A DNA stretch of 53,516 nucleotides from Gilichinskyi gelida (GTDB taxonomy: Bacteria > Acidobacteriota > Thermoanaerobaculia > Gp7-AA8), in contig JBBPII010000023.1 of the NCBI GenBank assembly GCA_038040385.1, positions 1-53,516 on the forward strand, in the 5' to 3' direction. Made by a program: the position numbers and the translations under genes. Under the pieces are notes generated by a model, which made no database searches, was not told where the DNA came from, and saw only the letters and a list, made by a program, of their open reading frames with translations. Shown one piece after another: positions 8,825 through 17,030 of this stretch. Position 1 is the stretch's first letter. The number at the start of each line of letters is the position of its first letter.

Positions 8825-9724
8825 ATGTCCATCGCCCGAGCGATTCTTCTTCGCGCCTCGCGCAGTAAGTGGTTGGCGGAGCAGTTCCGCCGCCGCAGCT
8901 TCGCCAAACGGGCGGTGAAACGCTTCATGCCGGGCGAGGACGCCGGCTCGGCGCTCGACGCCGCCGCCGAGTTCGCAAAGCTCGGAATCGGCACGCTGCT
9001 GACGGAGCTCGGCGAGCAGATCGAGAACGTCGCCGAGGCCGCGCAAGTCCGCGACGAGTACTTCGCCTTGCTCGACGACATCCGCGCCCGCAAGCTTCCG
9101 AGTCACATCTCCGTCAAGCCGACGCACCTCGGCATGACGCTCGATCCCGCGTTCTGCCGGGAGGCCTACATCGCACTGGCCAAGCGCGCCGCCGAGATCG
9201 GCTCCTTCGTCTGGATCGACATGGAAGAGTCCTGGTACGTGGACGACACCCTCGCGCTCTTCCGCGACATCCACGCCGCCGGCCAGACGGTCGGCCTGGC
9301 CATGCAGTCGTATCTCTACCGCACACCCAAGGACGTCGAGTCGCTGCTGCCATTGAAACCGACGATCCGCCTGGTCAAGGGCGCGTACAACGAATCCGCC
9401 GAAGTGGCGTTCCCGAAGAAGGCCGACACCGACCGCGCCTACCTCGAGATCGGTGAGCAGCTTTTCAGCGGCGGCGCCTACCCCGTCTTCGGCACGCACG
9501 ACATGGCCATCGTCAACGAGATCCGCCGCCGCCACGGAAACAACGGATACGAAGTGCACATGCTCTACGGCATCAAGTCCGCCGAGCAACGCGCCCTCGC
9601 CGCCGCCGGCGTCAAAGTAAAAATCCTCATCAGCTACGGCGAGCACTGGTTCCCGTGGTACGTACGGCGGCTGGCCGAACGGCCGGCCAACGTCTGGTTC
9701 GTGGTGCGGAACATGTGGGGGTAA
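8825..9724 (+). CDS. Proline dehydrogenase, monofunctional
   Basis: A 299-residue FAD enzyme that oxidises proline to pyrroline-5-carboxylate and passes electrons to quinone at the membrane. It has the TIM-barrel signatures of the family: HISVKPTHLGMTLD, IDMEESWYVDDTL, IRLVKGAYNES, FGTHDMAIV and the C-terminal YGEHWFPWYVRRLAERPAN. This last segment carries the RRxxE pair that binds the substrate carboxylate. It lacks the P5C dehydrogenase half found in PutA. It stands alone 54 bases before the sdh operon; both feed the quinone pool. Confidence 0.95.
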   Translation: MSIARAILLRASRSKWLAEQFRRRSFAKRAVKRFMPGEDAGSALDAAAEFAKLGIGTLLTELGEQIENVAEAAQVRDEYFALLDDIRARKLPSHISVKPTHLGMTLDPAFCREAYIALAKRAAEIGSFVWIDMEESWYVDDTLALFRDIHAAGQTVGLAMQSYLYRTPKDVESLLPLKPTIRLVKGAYNESAEVAFPKKADTDRAYLEIGEQLFSGGAYPVFGTHDMAIVNEIRRRHGNNGYEVHMLYGIKSAEQRALAAAGVKVKILISYGEHWFPWYVRRLAERPANVWFVVRNMWG

Positions 9725-9778
9725 TTCGGACGCGGTTGACACGCGCGCACCGCAGCCCCAGAATTTTGGTCACTCTTC

Positions 9779-10555
9779 GTGGCCGATTCCTCCGATGCCG
9801 TCGCCGTTCCCGCTCAGCCGCGATGGGGTGCCACCGACCGCCGCGACCTCTGGTGGGTCGATCCGCTTCTGACCCTTCTGGTTCTCGCCGGATTCGTCGT
9901 CTACGCCACTCTCCGCGCCATCGTCAATCGCGACTACCAGGCGGGAGAGCTTCTCTCCCCTTTCTACTCGCCGAACCTGGGGCACTGGACGCCGCTGCCG
10001 CAGTGGCTCTCGCCCGCCATTCTGATCCTCTGGGCGCCCGGCGGTTTCCGCCTGACCTGCTACTACTATCGCAAGGCGTATTACCGCTCCTTCACCCTCC
10101 ACCCACCCGGCTGCGCGATCGCCGAGGGGAGACGCGGAGAGTACAAGGGCGAGACCGCGTTCCCGCTGATCCTGCAGAACCTTCACCGCTATCTTCTGTA
10201 TGTTGCGCTCGCCGTTCTGGTCTTTCTCTGGTACGACGTCTGGAAGGCGCTCTGGCCGCAGGGTCAATTCGGCATCACCGTCGGCACAATCGTCCTCGCG
10301 GTCAACTCGACGCTGCTCACGATGTACACATTCTCCTGTCACTCGCTGCGTCACCTCGTCGGCGGGCAGGTCGATTGCTTTTCGGCCAACGCGGTGTGCC
10401 GGGCGCGTTATCGCGCCTGGGGAAGGCTCTCGGTACTGAATGAGCGCCACATGCTTTGGGCCTGGACGAGTTTGTTCGGCGTGATGTTCGCCGACTTCTA
10501 CGTCTGGATGGTTGCTTCAGGCAGGATTGCAAACGTTGTTCTCTTGTCATTCTGA
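9779..10555 (+). CDS. Succinate dehydrogenase membrane anchor, Sdh1-like, with conserved Cys/His
   Basis: A 258-residue protein with about five hydrophobic segments. It directly precedes the SDH flavoprotein and iron-sulfur genes, which identifies it as the quinone-site anchor. It is unlike two-gene SdhC/SdhD anchors. Distinctive motifs are RLTCYYYRKAYYRSF (C94), HPPGCAIAEG (C112), ILQNLHRYLLY (H136) and MYTFSCHSLRHLVGG (C187, H188, H192). From memory, the single large anchor of actinobacterial Sdh1 has similar motifs and was reported to hold a membrane-embedded Rieske-type cluster. Whether this protein does so is inference. The start is GTG with no clear ribosome site. The stop codon lies inside a palindromic repeat. 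Confidence 0.8.
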   Translation: MADSSDAVAVPAQPRWGATDRRDLWWVDPLLTLLVLAGFVVYATLRAIVNRDYQAGELLSPFYSPNLGHWTPLPQWLSPAILILWAPGGFRLTCYYYRKAYYRSFTLHPPGCAIAEGRRGEYKGETAFPLILQNLHRYLLYVALAVLVFLWYDVWKALWPQGQFGITVGTIVLAVNSTLLTMYTFSCHSLRHLVGGQVDCFSANAVCRARYRAWGRLSVLNERHMLWAWTSLFGVMFADFYVWMVASGRIANVVLLSF

Positions 10556-10631
10556 GCGTGAGCGAAGGATCGGTGTGGGCGGGCGGCGCGCCACACGCCC
10601 ACACCGGTCCCTCGCTCACGCTCGGGATGAC
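10546..10631. repeat. Palindromic dispersed repeat, family 1 (copy b)
   Basis: The left arm is GTCATTCTGAGCGTGAGCGA, with a central GTGTGGGCGG...CCGCCCACAC-type inversion, and the right arm is TCGCTCACGCTCGGGATGAC. The TGA of the left arm is the stop codon of the SDH anchor gene, and the ATG of the right arm is the start codon of sdhA. The repeat is thus the whole intergenic region between the two genes. Confidence 0.9.
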
Positions 10632-12435
10632 AAACATTAGCGAACGCCATCAGTTCGACGTCGTAGTCATCGGCGCGGGCGGGGCCGGGCTGCGCGCCGC
10701 CATCGAGTCATCGGCCCTCGGCGCGAAGACGGCGCTGGTCTGCAAGAGCCTTCTCGGGAAGGCGCACACGGTGATGGCCGAGGGAGGAATCGCGGCGGCG
10801 CTCGCGCACGTCGACGCGCAGGACAACTGGCAGACCCATTTCCGCGACACGATGAAGGGAGGGCAGCTCCTCAATCACTGGCGCATGGCGCAGCTCCACG
10901 CGCAGGAAGCGCCGGACCGCGTGCGCGAGCTGGAGCGCTGGGGTGCGGTCTTCGATCGCACTCCCGATGGGCGAATCCTTCAGCGCGCCTTCGGCGGCCA
11001 CACGTACAAGCGTCTGGCGCACGTCGGCGACCGCACCGGTTTGGAGCTGATTCGCACCTTGCAGGACCGCGGCGTCCATCAGGGCATCGACGTCTTCATG
11101 GAGTGCACGGTCGTCGCGCTGCTCAAGGACGGTGACCGCGTCAGTGGCGCGCTCGCCTACTGGCGCGAGACCGGGCGCTTCGTGGTCTTCCGCGCCAAGG
11201 CTGTCGTTCTCGCCACCGGCGGATATGGCAAGGCGTGGAAGGTGACCTCGAACTCGTGGGAGTACACCGGCGACGGTCACGCTCTGGCGTACGAGGCGGG
11301 AGCGGAGCTGATCGACATGGAGTTCTTTCAGTTTCATCCCACCGGGATGATCTGGCCCCCCGGGGTCATGGGACTCCTGGTCACCGAGGGAGTGCGCGGC
11401 GAAGGGGGAGTGCTCACCAACTCCGAGGGAAAGCGCTTCATGTGGGCGTATCTGCCCGAGAGCAAGCGGAAGGAGTTCGCGGAGACGCCGGAGGAATCGC
11501 AGAAGTGGGTGGAGATGGTTGTGGCCGGCAAGCAGACCGACGCCCGGCGGCCGCCGGAGTTGTCCACTCGCGACAACATCGCCCGCTCCATATACACCGA
11601 GGTGAAAGAAGGGCGCGGCACGCCGCACGGAGGGGTGTGGCTGGACATCAGTTTTCAGGACCCCGAGCGGGTGAAGAAAAAACTGCCGAGCATGTATCAC
11701 CAGTTCAAAGACCTCGCCGACGTCGACATCACGAAGCAACCGATGGAGGTCGGGCCGACCGCGCATTACGCCATGGGGGGAATCCGGGTCGATCCGGAGA
11801 GCGGCGCGGCGACGCTGCCCGGGCTCTTCGCCGCCGGCGAATGCACCGGCGGGATGAACGGCGCCAATCGCCTCGGCGGCAACTCACTGTCCGACATCCT
11901 GGTGTTCGGTCGGCGCGCCGGGATGGGCGCCGCTGCGTTTGCGGCGGAAAACGCGCAGTGGCCTGCCATGAATGAGGCGGAGATCGAAACGCATGCCCGC
12001 CGGACCATGGCCCCCTTCGAACGCCGCGGAGAAGATCCGTACACTGTTCATTCGGCACTGCAGGACGTGATGGGAGCGCATGTCGGCATCTTTCGCAACG
12101 AGAGCGATCTGGAGGAAGGGCTGCGGCAATTGCTCTCGCTCCGGAAGCGGATCGAGAATACGCATGTGGAAGGATCGGTAATGTTCAACCCAGGCTGGCA
12201 TCTGGCTCGCGATCTCGAGAACCTTCTCGTCTGCGCCGAGGCCACCTGCCGAGCGGCGCTCCTTCGCCAGGAGAGCCGCGGGGCTCACAGCCGGACCGAC
12301 TATCCGAAAGACGATCCGCAATTGGGCAAAGTCAACATGTGCGTCAGGAAAAGCGCCGAGGGGATGACCGTGTCGCCGACACCGTGTGCGCAAATGCCGG
12401 AAGAGTTGCGTAAGCTGTTCGATCCGTCATCCTGA
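10627..12435 (+). CDS. sdhA: Succinate dehydrogenase / fumarate reductase flavoprotein subunit
   Basis: A 602-residue flavoprotein that oxidises succinate to fumarate (or the reverse). The Rossmann FAD motif GAGGAG is at residues 16-21. AHTVMAEGG carries the usual His (H47) for covalent FAD attachment. The substrate region includes EFFQFHPTGM and HYAMGGIRVD, and NRLGGNSLSDILVFGRRAG is the classic flavoprotein signature. I start it at the ATG at 10627 because homology begins directly after it (QFDVVVIGAGG). The frame upstream is open but encodes only the repeat. That ATG lies in the right arm of the palindrome and no Shine-Dalgarno is visible, so translation may be coupled to the anchor gene ending 70 bases earlier. 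The stop codon also lies in a repeat. Confidence 0.96.
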   Translation: MTNISERHQFDVVVIGAGGAGLRAAIESSALGAKTALVCKSLLGKAHTVMAEGGIAAALAHVDAQDNWQTHFRDTMKGGQLLNHWRMAQLHAQEAPDRVRELERWGAVFDRTPDGRILQRAFGGHTYKRLAHVGDRTGLELIRTLQDRGVHQGIDVFMECTVVALLKDGDRVSGALAYWRETGRFVVFRAKAVVLATGGYGKAWKVTSNSWEYTGDGHALAYEAGAELIDMEFFQFHPTGMIWPPGVMGLLVTEGVRGEGGVLTNSEGKRFMWAYLPESKRKEFAETPEESQKWVEMVVAGKQTDARRPPELSTRDNIARSIYTEVKEGRGTPHGGVWLDISFQDPERVKKKLPSMYHQFKDLADVDITKQPMEVGPTAHYAMGGIRVDPESGAATLPGLFAAGECTGGMNGANRLGGNSLSDILVFGRRAGMGAAAFAAENAQWPAMNEAEIETHARRTMAPFERRGEDPYTVHSALQDVMGAHVGIFRNESDLEEGLRQLLSLRKRIENTHVEGSVMFNPGWHLARDLENLLVCAEATCRAALLRQESRGAHSRTDYPKDDPQLGKVNMCVRKSAEGMTVSPTPCAQMPEELRKLFDPSS

Positions 12436-12516
12436 GTCGCGCAGACGACGAAGGATCTCAGGTTGCGACATCCGTTCAATCTGAGATCCTTCGCCGTCTA
12501 CGCGGCTCAGGATGAC
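12426..12516. repeat. Palindromic dispersed repeat, family 1 (copy c)
   Basis: It runs from GTCATCCTGAGTCGCGCAGA to GCGGCTCAGGATGAC, with long near-perfect arms that include AAGGATCTCAG / CTGAGATCCTT. Its first TGA is the sdhA stop codon. It fills the sdhA-sdhB spacer except for the last 17 bases, which hold the sdhB ribosome site. Confidence 0.9.
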
Positions 12517-12533
12517 GAGACTGGGAGAATGAA

Positions 12534-13268
12534 GTGATCGGCGACTGCACCTTCAAGGTCTTTCGAGGCGACGCATCCGGCGGCGAGCTGACGGAGTACA
12601 CGGTGCCGGTGGAGACCGGGATGGTGGTGCTCGACGCCATCCATTGGATTCAGGCCCACCAGGCGCCCGACCTCGCCTGCCGCTGGAACTGCAAGGCGGC
12701 GCGCTGCGGCTCGTGCAGCGCCGAGATCAACGGCCGGCCCAAATTGATGTGCAAGACGCGGCTCGACGACTTCCCGCAAGGGGAGCCGATCACCGTGCGA
12801 CCGATGAAGGCATTCCCGGTCCTCAGGGATCTGGTCACCGACGTGAAGAGCAATTACGCGATGGCGAAGAAAATCCCGGCGTTCACTCCTCAGGCGAACG
12901 CGGAGTGGAAGTGGTATCAGCAGGACATCGACCGGGTGCAGGAGTTTCGCAAATGCATCCAGTGCTTCCTCTGCCAGGACGTCTGCCACGTGCTGCGCGA
13001 GCACGACAAGCATGACGTGTTCGGCGGCCCGGCATTCTTCGTCCAGGTGGCGGCGCTGGAGATGCACCCCATCGACGCGGTCGATCGCACGCCGCTGCTC
13101 AAGGAAAGCCTCGGCATCGGCTTCTGCAACATCACCAAGTGCTGCACCGAAGTCTGTCCGGAGGACATCCACATCACCGACAACGCCATCATTCCGCTGA
13201 AGGAGCGGGTCGTGGATCGCTACTACGATCCGCTCCTGCGGCTGTGGCGAAGAATTCGCGGAGGGTGA
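12534..13268 (+). CDS. sdhB: Succinate dehydrogenase iron-sulfur subunit
   Basis: A 244-residue electron-transfer subunit linking the flavoprotein to the membrane anchor. The [2Fe-2S] ligands are in CRWNCKAARCGSCSAEING and the later LMCKTR. The two C-terminal cluster motifs are CIQCFLCQDVCHV and CNITKCCTEVCPEDI, giving the usual [4Fe-4S] and [3Fe-4S] sets. GTG at 12534 is preceded by GGGAGA at a good distance. The first methionine inside the frame lies well into the domain, which supports the GTG. It is last of the three core sdh genes, and a TPR gene starts 2 bases after it. Confidence 0.95.
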   Translation: MIGDCTFKVFRGDASGGELTEYTVPVETGMVVLDAIHWIQAHQAPDLACRWNCKAARCGSCSAEINGRPKLMCKTRLDDFPQGEPITVRPMKAFPVLRDLVTDVKSNYAMAKKIPAFTPQANAEWKWYQQDIDRVQEFRKCIQCFLCQDVCHVLREHDKHDVFGGPAFFVQVAALEMHPIDAVDRTPLLKESLGIGFCNITKCCTEVCPEDIHITDNAIIPLKERVVDRYYDPLLRLWRRIRGG

Positions 13269-13270
13269 TC

Positions 13271-13771
13271 ATGGTCGAGCTCAAGCCGCTGTCGAAGGAG
13301 GCCATCCCCAAGGCGCTGGAGCGGGCCGATCGCTACCGCCTTCTCAACGAGCCCGCCGAGGCGGAGAGCATCTGCCTCGACATCCTGGCCGCCGATCCCG
13401 ACAACCAGCGCGTGCTGGTGACGCTGATCCTGGCGCTGAGCGATCAGTTCGGACAGCAGCGATTCAACATCGGCGAACACCGATGCGAACAGTTCATCGC
13501 GCGTTTGGGCGAGGACTACGAGCGGGCCTACTACTCCGGCGTGGTCTGCGAGCGGCGTGGAAAAGCCGCGGCCTTCAGCGCGCACATGTCCAGCGCCGAC
13601 GCGTACGAGTGGTTCCACGACGCCATGCGCTGGTATGAGAAGGCGGAAGCGATGCGCCCTTCCGGAAACGACGACGCCGTGCTTCGCTGGAACACCTGCG
13701 CCAGGATCCTGGCGCACAACCGCCATCTGCAGCCGAGAGAAAAAGAGCAGGTGGAACCGTATCTCGAATGA
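13271..13771 (+). CDS. Small TPR protein of the sdh operon
   Basis: A 166-residue soluble protein starting two bases after the sdhB stop, so almost certainly translated from the same mRNA. Helical repeat text such as YRLLNEPAEAESICLDILAADPDNQRVLVTLILAL is typical TPR. C-terminal repeats contain Tyr/Trp at packing positions (YEWFHDAMRWYEKAEAM). There is no signal peptide. The tight linkage suggests a role in assembly or maturation of the succinate dehydrogenase complex, but this is inferred from position alone. Confidence 0.82.
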   Translation: MVELKPLSKEAIPKALERADRYRLLNEPAEAESICLDILAADPDNQRVLVTLILALSDQFGQQRFNIGEHRCEQFIARLGEDYERAYYSGVVCERRGKAAAFSAHMSSADAYEWFHDAMRWYEKAEAMRPSGNDDAVLRWNTCARILAHNRHLQPREKEQVEPYLE

Positions 13772-13794
13772 AGCGGGTTGCGCTCGCGACTGCT

Positions 13795-13826
13795 CCGTCC
13801 CATGCTGTTCGAGCCGGTGCAGGAGA
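13795..13826 (+). pseudogene. Short fragment of a peptidase S9 3' region
   Basis: Bases TGCTGTTCGAGCCGGTGCAG and a few on either side closely match 14728-14750 of the S9 peptidase fragment beyond the Uma2 gene. The same peptidase sequence therefore flanks the Uma2 gene on both sides. It is very short, so it is a remnant only. Confidence 0.5.
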
Positions 13827-13855
13827 GTACGCTGGCTTGGGCGTAGGATAAGCCT

Positions 13856-14389
13856 ATGACTGTCGGCACGCTGATGACAGCGGACGAGCTTCTTCGGCTC
13901 CCGGATGACGGGTGGCGGTATGAGCTCGTACGAGGAGAGTTGCGGAAGATGTCACCCTCGGGCGCACGACACGGACGCGTCGCAGCACGGATCGTCGCAA
14001 GCCTTCTTAATCATGTTGACCGACAGCGACTTGGCGCTGTGTATTCATCCGAAACAGGTTTTCGGATCTCTCGACAGCCAGATACGGTGCGCGCGCCGGA
14101 TGCCGCATTCGTTCGGACGGAGCGCGTGGTCGACACCGCCAGCTTTTTCGACGGTCCACCCGATGCGGCGTTTGAAGTGATTTCGCCAGGCGACACATAC
14201 ACCGAGATCGAGGAGAAAACGCTCGACTGGCTCCGCGCCGGGGTGCGCACCGTCGTCGTCGTGGACCCGCGGACAGAGAGCGTGCGCGTTCATCGCGCTG
14301 CCGGAGCGACCGCCGTCGCCGATGTGGTGGAGATCGACGACGTCATCCCTGGCTGGCCACTGCCGCTCTCGGAACTTTTTGCGCGGTAA
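13856..14389 (+). CDS. Uma2 family (DUF820) putative endonuclease
   Basis: A 177-residue PD-(D/E)XK-fold protein. Core residues are visible: LVRGELRKMSPSGARHG, the acidic APDAAFVR, the FEVISPGD strand and the EEKTLDWLRAGV helix with the catalytic-type Glu/Lys. These genes are often present in many copies and are mobile. No biological substrate is established. It sits in debris of an S9 peptidase gene. A second, divergent member is at 49591. Confidence 0.88.
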   Translation: MTVGTLMTADELLRLPDDGWRYELVRGELRKMSPSGARHGRVAARIVASLLNHVDRQRLGAVYSSETGFRISRQPDTVRAPDAAFVRTERVVDTASFFDGPPDAAFEVISPGDTYTEIEEKTLDWLRAGVRTVVVVDPRTESVRVHRAAGATAVADVVEIDDVIPGWPLPLSELFAR

Positions 14390-14404
14390 CGCGCAACTCG
14401 CACG

Positions 14405-14443
14405 ACTGATCGTCGAACCGCCGCTCGAACGGGAGGGGGCGGT
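14405..14443 (-). pseudogene. Fragment of a glycosyltransferase 3' end
   Basis: These 39 bases match 18019-18057, with two mismatches visible by eye. There, on the minus strand, they encode the RPLPFERRFDDQ tail of the glycosyltransferase gene. Here they sit at the junction between the Uma2 gene and the S9 peptidase fragment. Length and identity suggest a scar of a rearrangement rather than a functional site. Confidence 0.65.
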
Positions 14444-14821
14444 AAAGGAAATCGTCTACGCCGCCGCGCCGCGCACCGACGAGTTCTACCTCTCCGACGC
14501 CGGCGAATTCATGATCGAGTACTGGAAGCGCCCCTGGGAGAACGTCGACGGCTACGCGTCGCACTCGCCGCTGACCTTCGCCGCCCACGTGACCACGCCG
14601 CTCCTGATCCAGCACGGCGAGAACGACCGCCGCGTCCCCATCGCCGGCGCCTGGAAGTTCTACCGGGCGCTGAAAGCGCTCGGCAAGACGGTGGATCTCG
14701 ACATCTACCCGCGCGGCGGCCACGTGCTGTTCGAGCCGGTACAGGAGCGGGAGCAGATGCGGCGGAATCTGGAGTGGTTTCAGAGGTGGCTGCGGAGTGC
14801 GGCGGCTCAGCCACCGCTTTG
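14444..14821 (+). pseudogene. C-terminal fragment of a prolyl-oligopeptidase-family (S9) peptidase
   Basis: The open frame encodes the last part of an alpha/beta-hydrolase S9 peptidase: RTDEFYLSDAGEFMIEYWK, then HVTTPLLIQHGENDRRVP with the catalytic Asp, and DIYPRGGHVLFEPVQ with the catalytic His, ending at TGA 14821. The Gly-x-Ser-x-Gly-Gly nucleophile segment and the whole propeller are missing, and there is no start codon of its own. It would be inactive. The 5' boundary is a scrap of glycosyltransferase sequence. Confidence 0.82.
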
Positions 14822-14846
14822 ACAGGCCAGTCGTATCAACCTAGAC

Positions 14847-14856
14847 TGACTAGTCA
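14847..14856. promoter_or_regulatory. Perfect palindrome TGACTAGTCA before a toxin-antitoxin pair
   Basis: The 10-base perfect palindrome ends two bases before the antitoxin ATG. Antitoxins of this type usually repress their own operon from palindromes in this position. Its role as operator is inference. Confidence 0.5.
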
Positions 14857-14857
14857 T

Positions 14858-15127
14858 ATGCCAAAAATCTACTCGACGTACGAAGCGAAAGCGCGCCTCA
14901 GCGAGCTGCTCGCTCACGTCAGGAAGGGCGCCGCGGTGACGATCACCCATCGCGGCCAGCCGATCGCGGAAGTCCGGCCGGTGGAGAGAGTGGAGCCCTC
15001 GCTCTCCGCTCGCATCGATGAGCTCCGGAGGAACGGCAACATCGGGCCCAAGGGCGAGCGGCGCCCGTTGAAAACCCTCTCCAGGAAGCAAGGCGCCCTG
15101 CGGCGTTTTCTCCACTCTCGCGAATGA
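14858..15127 (+). CDS. Phd/YefM-type antitoxin
   Basis: An 89-residue antitoxin. The Phd/YefM fold is shown by STYEAKARLSELLAHVRKG and VTITHRGQPIAEVRPV, followed by a basic, flexible C-terminal tail that would wrap the toxin. The ATG at 14858 is directly preceded by a palindrome. Its last four bases (ATGA) overlap the start of the PIN toxin gene, the normal arrangement for a translationally coupled VapBC operon. Confidence 0.88.
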   Translation: MPKIYSTYEAKARLSELLAHVRKGAAVTITHRGQPIAEVRPVERVEPSLSARIDELRRNGNIGPKGERRPLKTLSRKQGALRRFLHSRE

Positions 15128-15507
15128 AGGCGGCGTACGTAGACACGTCCTGCCTCGTGGCGATCGCATTCGGAGAGCGGGGGGCTGCACGCGTTCGGCG
15201 GTCGCTCCTCCTTTACGATGAGCTCCTGTCGTCGAACCTCCTGGAGGCGGAGCTCCGGTCGGCCCTGCGCCGCGAGAAAGTCACCGCGGATGCCGGCGAT
15301 TTGATCTCCGGAATCTCCTGGGTTTATCCCGATCGCCCGCTCACCGCGGAGATCGCGTCGATTCTCGATACCGGCTATCTTCGCGGAGCCGATCTGTGGC
15401 ATCTGGCAGTGGCTCTTTTTGTCGATCCCAGCTGCGAGATCGATTTTCTTAGCCTCGATGTTCAGCAGCTGGAGATCAGCCGCCGCGTCGGTTTCGGCCC
15501 GCGGTGA
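15124..15507 (+). CDS. PIN-domain toxin (VapC)
   Basis: A 127-residue PIN-fold ribonuclease toxin. The acidic catalytic residues are in AAYVDTSCLV (D7), NLLEAELRSAL, RGADLWHLAVAL and FLSLDVQQL. VapC toxins usually cleave tRNA or rRNA and are held inactive by the upstream antitoxin. Length is normal and nothing is missing, so the pair looks functional. Confidence 0.9.
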   Translation: MKAAYVDTSCLVAIAFGERGAARVRRSLLLYDELLSSNLLEAELRSALRREKVTADAGDLISGISWVYPDRPLTAEIASILDTGYLRGADLWHLAVALFVDPSCEIDFLSLDVQQLEISRRVGFGPR

Positions 15508-15534
15508 AGCTCAATCGCTCGCCCAGCGAACCAG

Positions 15535-16935
15535 TCATGGTCGCGCCGCGCGCCGTTTCCCCGCCAGCGGAATCCGCGAGTAGTAGACCTGTGCCGTGGG
15601 GAGGCGCGAGTCGCGCCACACCACGTGCAACGCCTCGCTCGACCGGGCCGCGGATGCGAGGACCGCCGCGCCGGAGCTGGTCAGACGAACGTCGCCGCTC
15701 CATGTGGCGCCGCCGTCCGATGAGAATTTCGCGTAGATCTCGGATGCGTGGTCGCGAAAGTCGAACCAGACCACGCCGACGTCGTCTCCGCGAACGAAAA
15801 TCGACGGCCGGTTCGACGCGCCGGCGGCGAAGGTGAGCCGGGTGTCGGCGCCGAAGCTCTCGCCGCCGTCCGCCGACCGCTTGGTGTAGATCTCCCAACC
15901 CTCCGACCAGGCCTGCTCGAGCCGCTCGTAATCGCGAAGAATGGCCTCGACCTTCTTCGGGTCGCCGCCCATCGCCACCCACTGCGGCAGGACTTGAATC
16001 AACTGCTGCTTCTTCGTCTGGATGCGCTCCGCGAACGCATTCAGGTAGTAATTCTCCGGAGTGCGCGGCGGCGGCGGAGAGGCGGGCAGGCCGACGAGCG
16101 TGAGGGCCTCATTGAGCTTCAGCTCCATGTCGACGTCGGTGGCCTCCGCGTGGCGGCGATCGAACCAGGCGAAGTGGACGGCGCGGCCGGAGAGGGCGAT
16201 CGACGGCGCCCACGAGTCGGCCGGATCGCTCGTCATGCGCACGGCCGGAAGCCAGGTCTCGCCGCCGTCCACGGAGCGGCGGAGGTACTCCTCCTCGTTG
16301 GCATCGAGGTAGTCGACCCAGCCGATGAAGACGTCCAGGCCATTCGCTTCGATGGTGGAGACCCACGACGGGGCGTTCGATTCGGAGATCCGCTGCTCCT
16401 GCTGCCACGTCGCGCCGCCGTCGCGGGAGTGCCGCGTGTAGATCTCGGGGAGCACCTCGCCATGCCGGCCGTCGAACCAGGTCACGTGCACGCGCGCGCC
16501 GGTTGCGGCGATGGAGGGATGGGCGCTGTGGATGGACGCGTCGGTCAGACGCTGCTCGGGCTCCCACGTCGCTCCGCCATCCAATGACCGCCTGAAGACG
16601 ATCTGCGGAAGGGTCCCTCGCAGCTCATGCCAGGCGACGTAAACCGCCCGCCCGGCCACGGCGATCGCCGCCTGCTCCGATCGCCCGTCCGGCGCCGACA
16701 GCGTCACCGGCGCGAGCCAACTGCGCCCGTCATCGATCGACCGCCGGTAGCGGATTTGCGAGTCGAACCACACCACGTGGACGGACCGCCCCTCCCCCAC
16801 TGCGATGCACCGGGCAAAGTTGAAGCTGAGTTGCGATTCGGCCAGTCCCGAGCTCAACCTGGTTTCAGCGAACGCGTGCGGCGGTGCGGCGAACAGCGCC
16901 AGCAGGAGTGGGACGGTTTTCAGGAGCGCGCGCAT
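15535..16935 (-). CDS. Secreted Asp-box (BNR/sialidase-like) beta-propeller protein
   Basis: A 466-residue exported protein with signal peptide MRALLKTVPLLLALFAAPPHAFA. It has at least six Asp-box motifs of the form S-x-D-G-G-x-(T/S)-W: SLDGGATW, SRDGGATW, SVDGGETW, SADGGESF, SSDGGATW and a degenerate SIDDGRSW. Between propeller blades are repeated VHVVWFD-type strands. An Asp-box propeller alone does not make a sialidase: the catalytic Arg triad and Tyr/Glu pair are not apparent, so I would not call it an enzyme. ATG 16935 starts the signal peptide; the open frame upstream is non-homologous. Confidence 0.85.
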   Translation of the reverse strand: MRALLKTVPLLLALFAAPPHAFAETRLSSGLAESQLSFNFARCIAVGEGRSVHVVWFDSQIRYRRSIDDGRSWLAPVTLSAPDGRSEQAAIAVAGRAVYVAWHELRGTLPQIVFRRSLDGGATWEPEQRLTDASIHSAHPSIAATGARVHVTWFDGRHGEVLPEIYTRHSRDGGATWQQEQRISESNAPSWVSTIEANGLDVFIGWVDYLDANEEEYLRRSVDGGETWLPAVRMTSDPADSWAPSIALSGRAVHFAWFDRRHAEATDVDMELKLNEALTLVGLPASPPPPRTPENYYLNAFAERIQTKKQQLIQVLPQWVAMGGDPKKVEAILRDYERLEQAWSEGWEIYTKRSADGGESFGADTRLTFAAGASNRPSIFVRGDDVGVVWFDFRDHASEIYAKFSSDGGATWSGDVRLTSSGAAVLASAARSSEALHVVWRDSRLPTAQVYYSRIPLAGKRRAARP

Positions 16936-17030
16936 CGTTGAGGTTTCCGGTGATTGGTCGCAGGGAACGCCGATCCATATGACGCCTGCACTAAGATTGC
17001 GGCCTCGGCAGGAACGAGGAGGAGTTGGCG

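Noticed and set aside
10456..10626. Upstream extension of the sdhA frame
   Set aside because: It translates the end of the anchor gene in another frame and then repeat DNA; homology begins right after the ATG at 10627.
15535..16935. Calling the Asp-box protein a sialidase
   Set aside because: Only the propeller motif is visible; catalytic residues were not identified.
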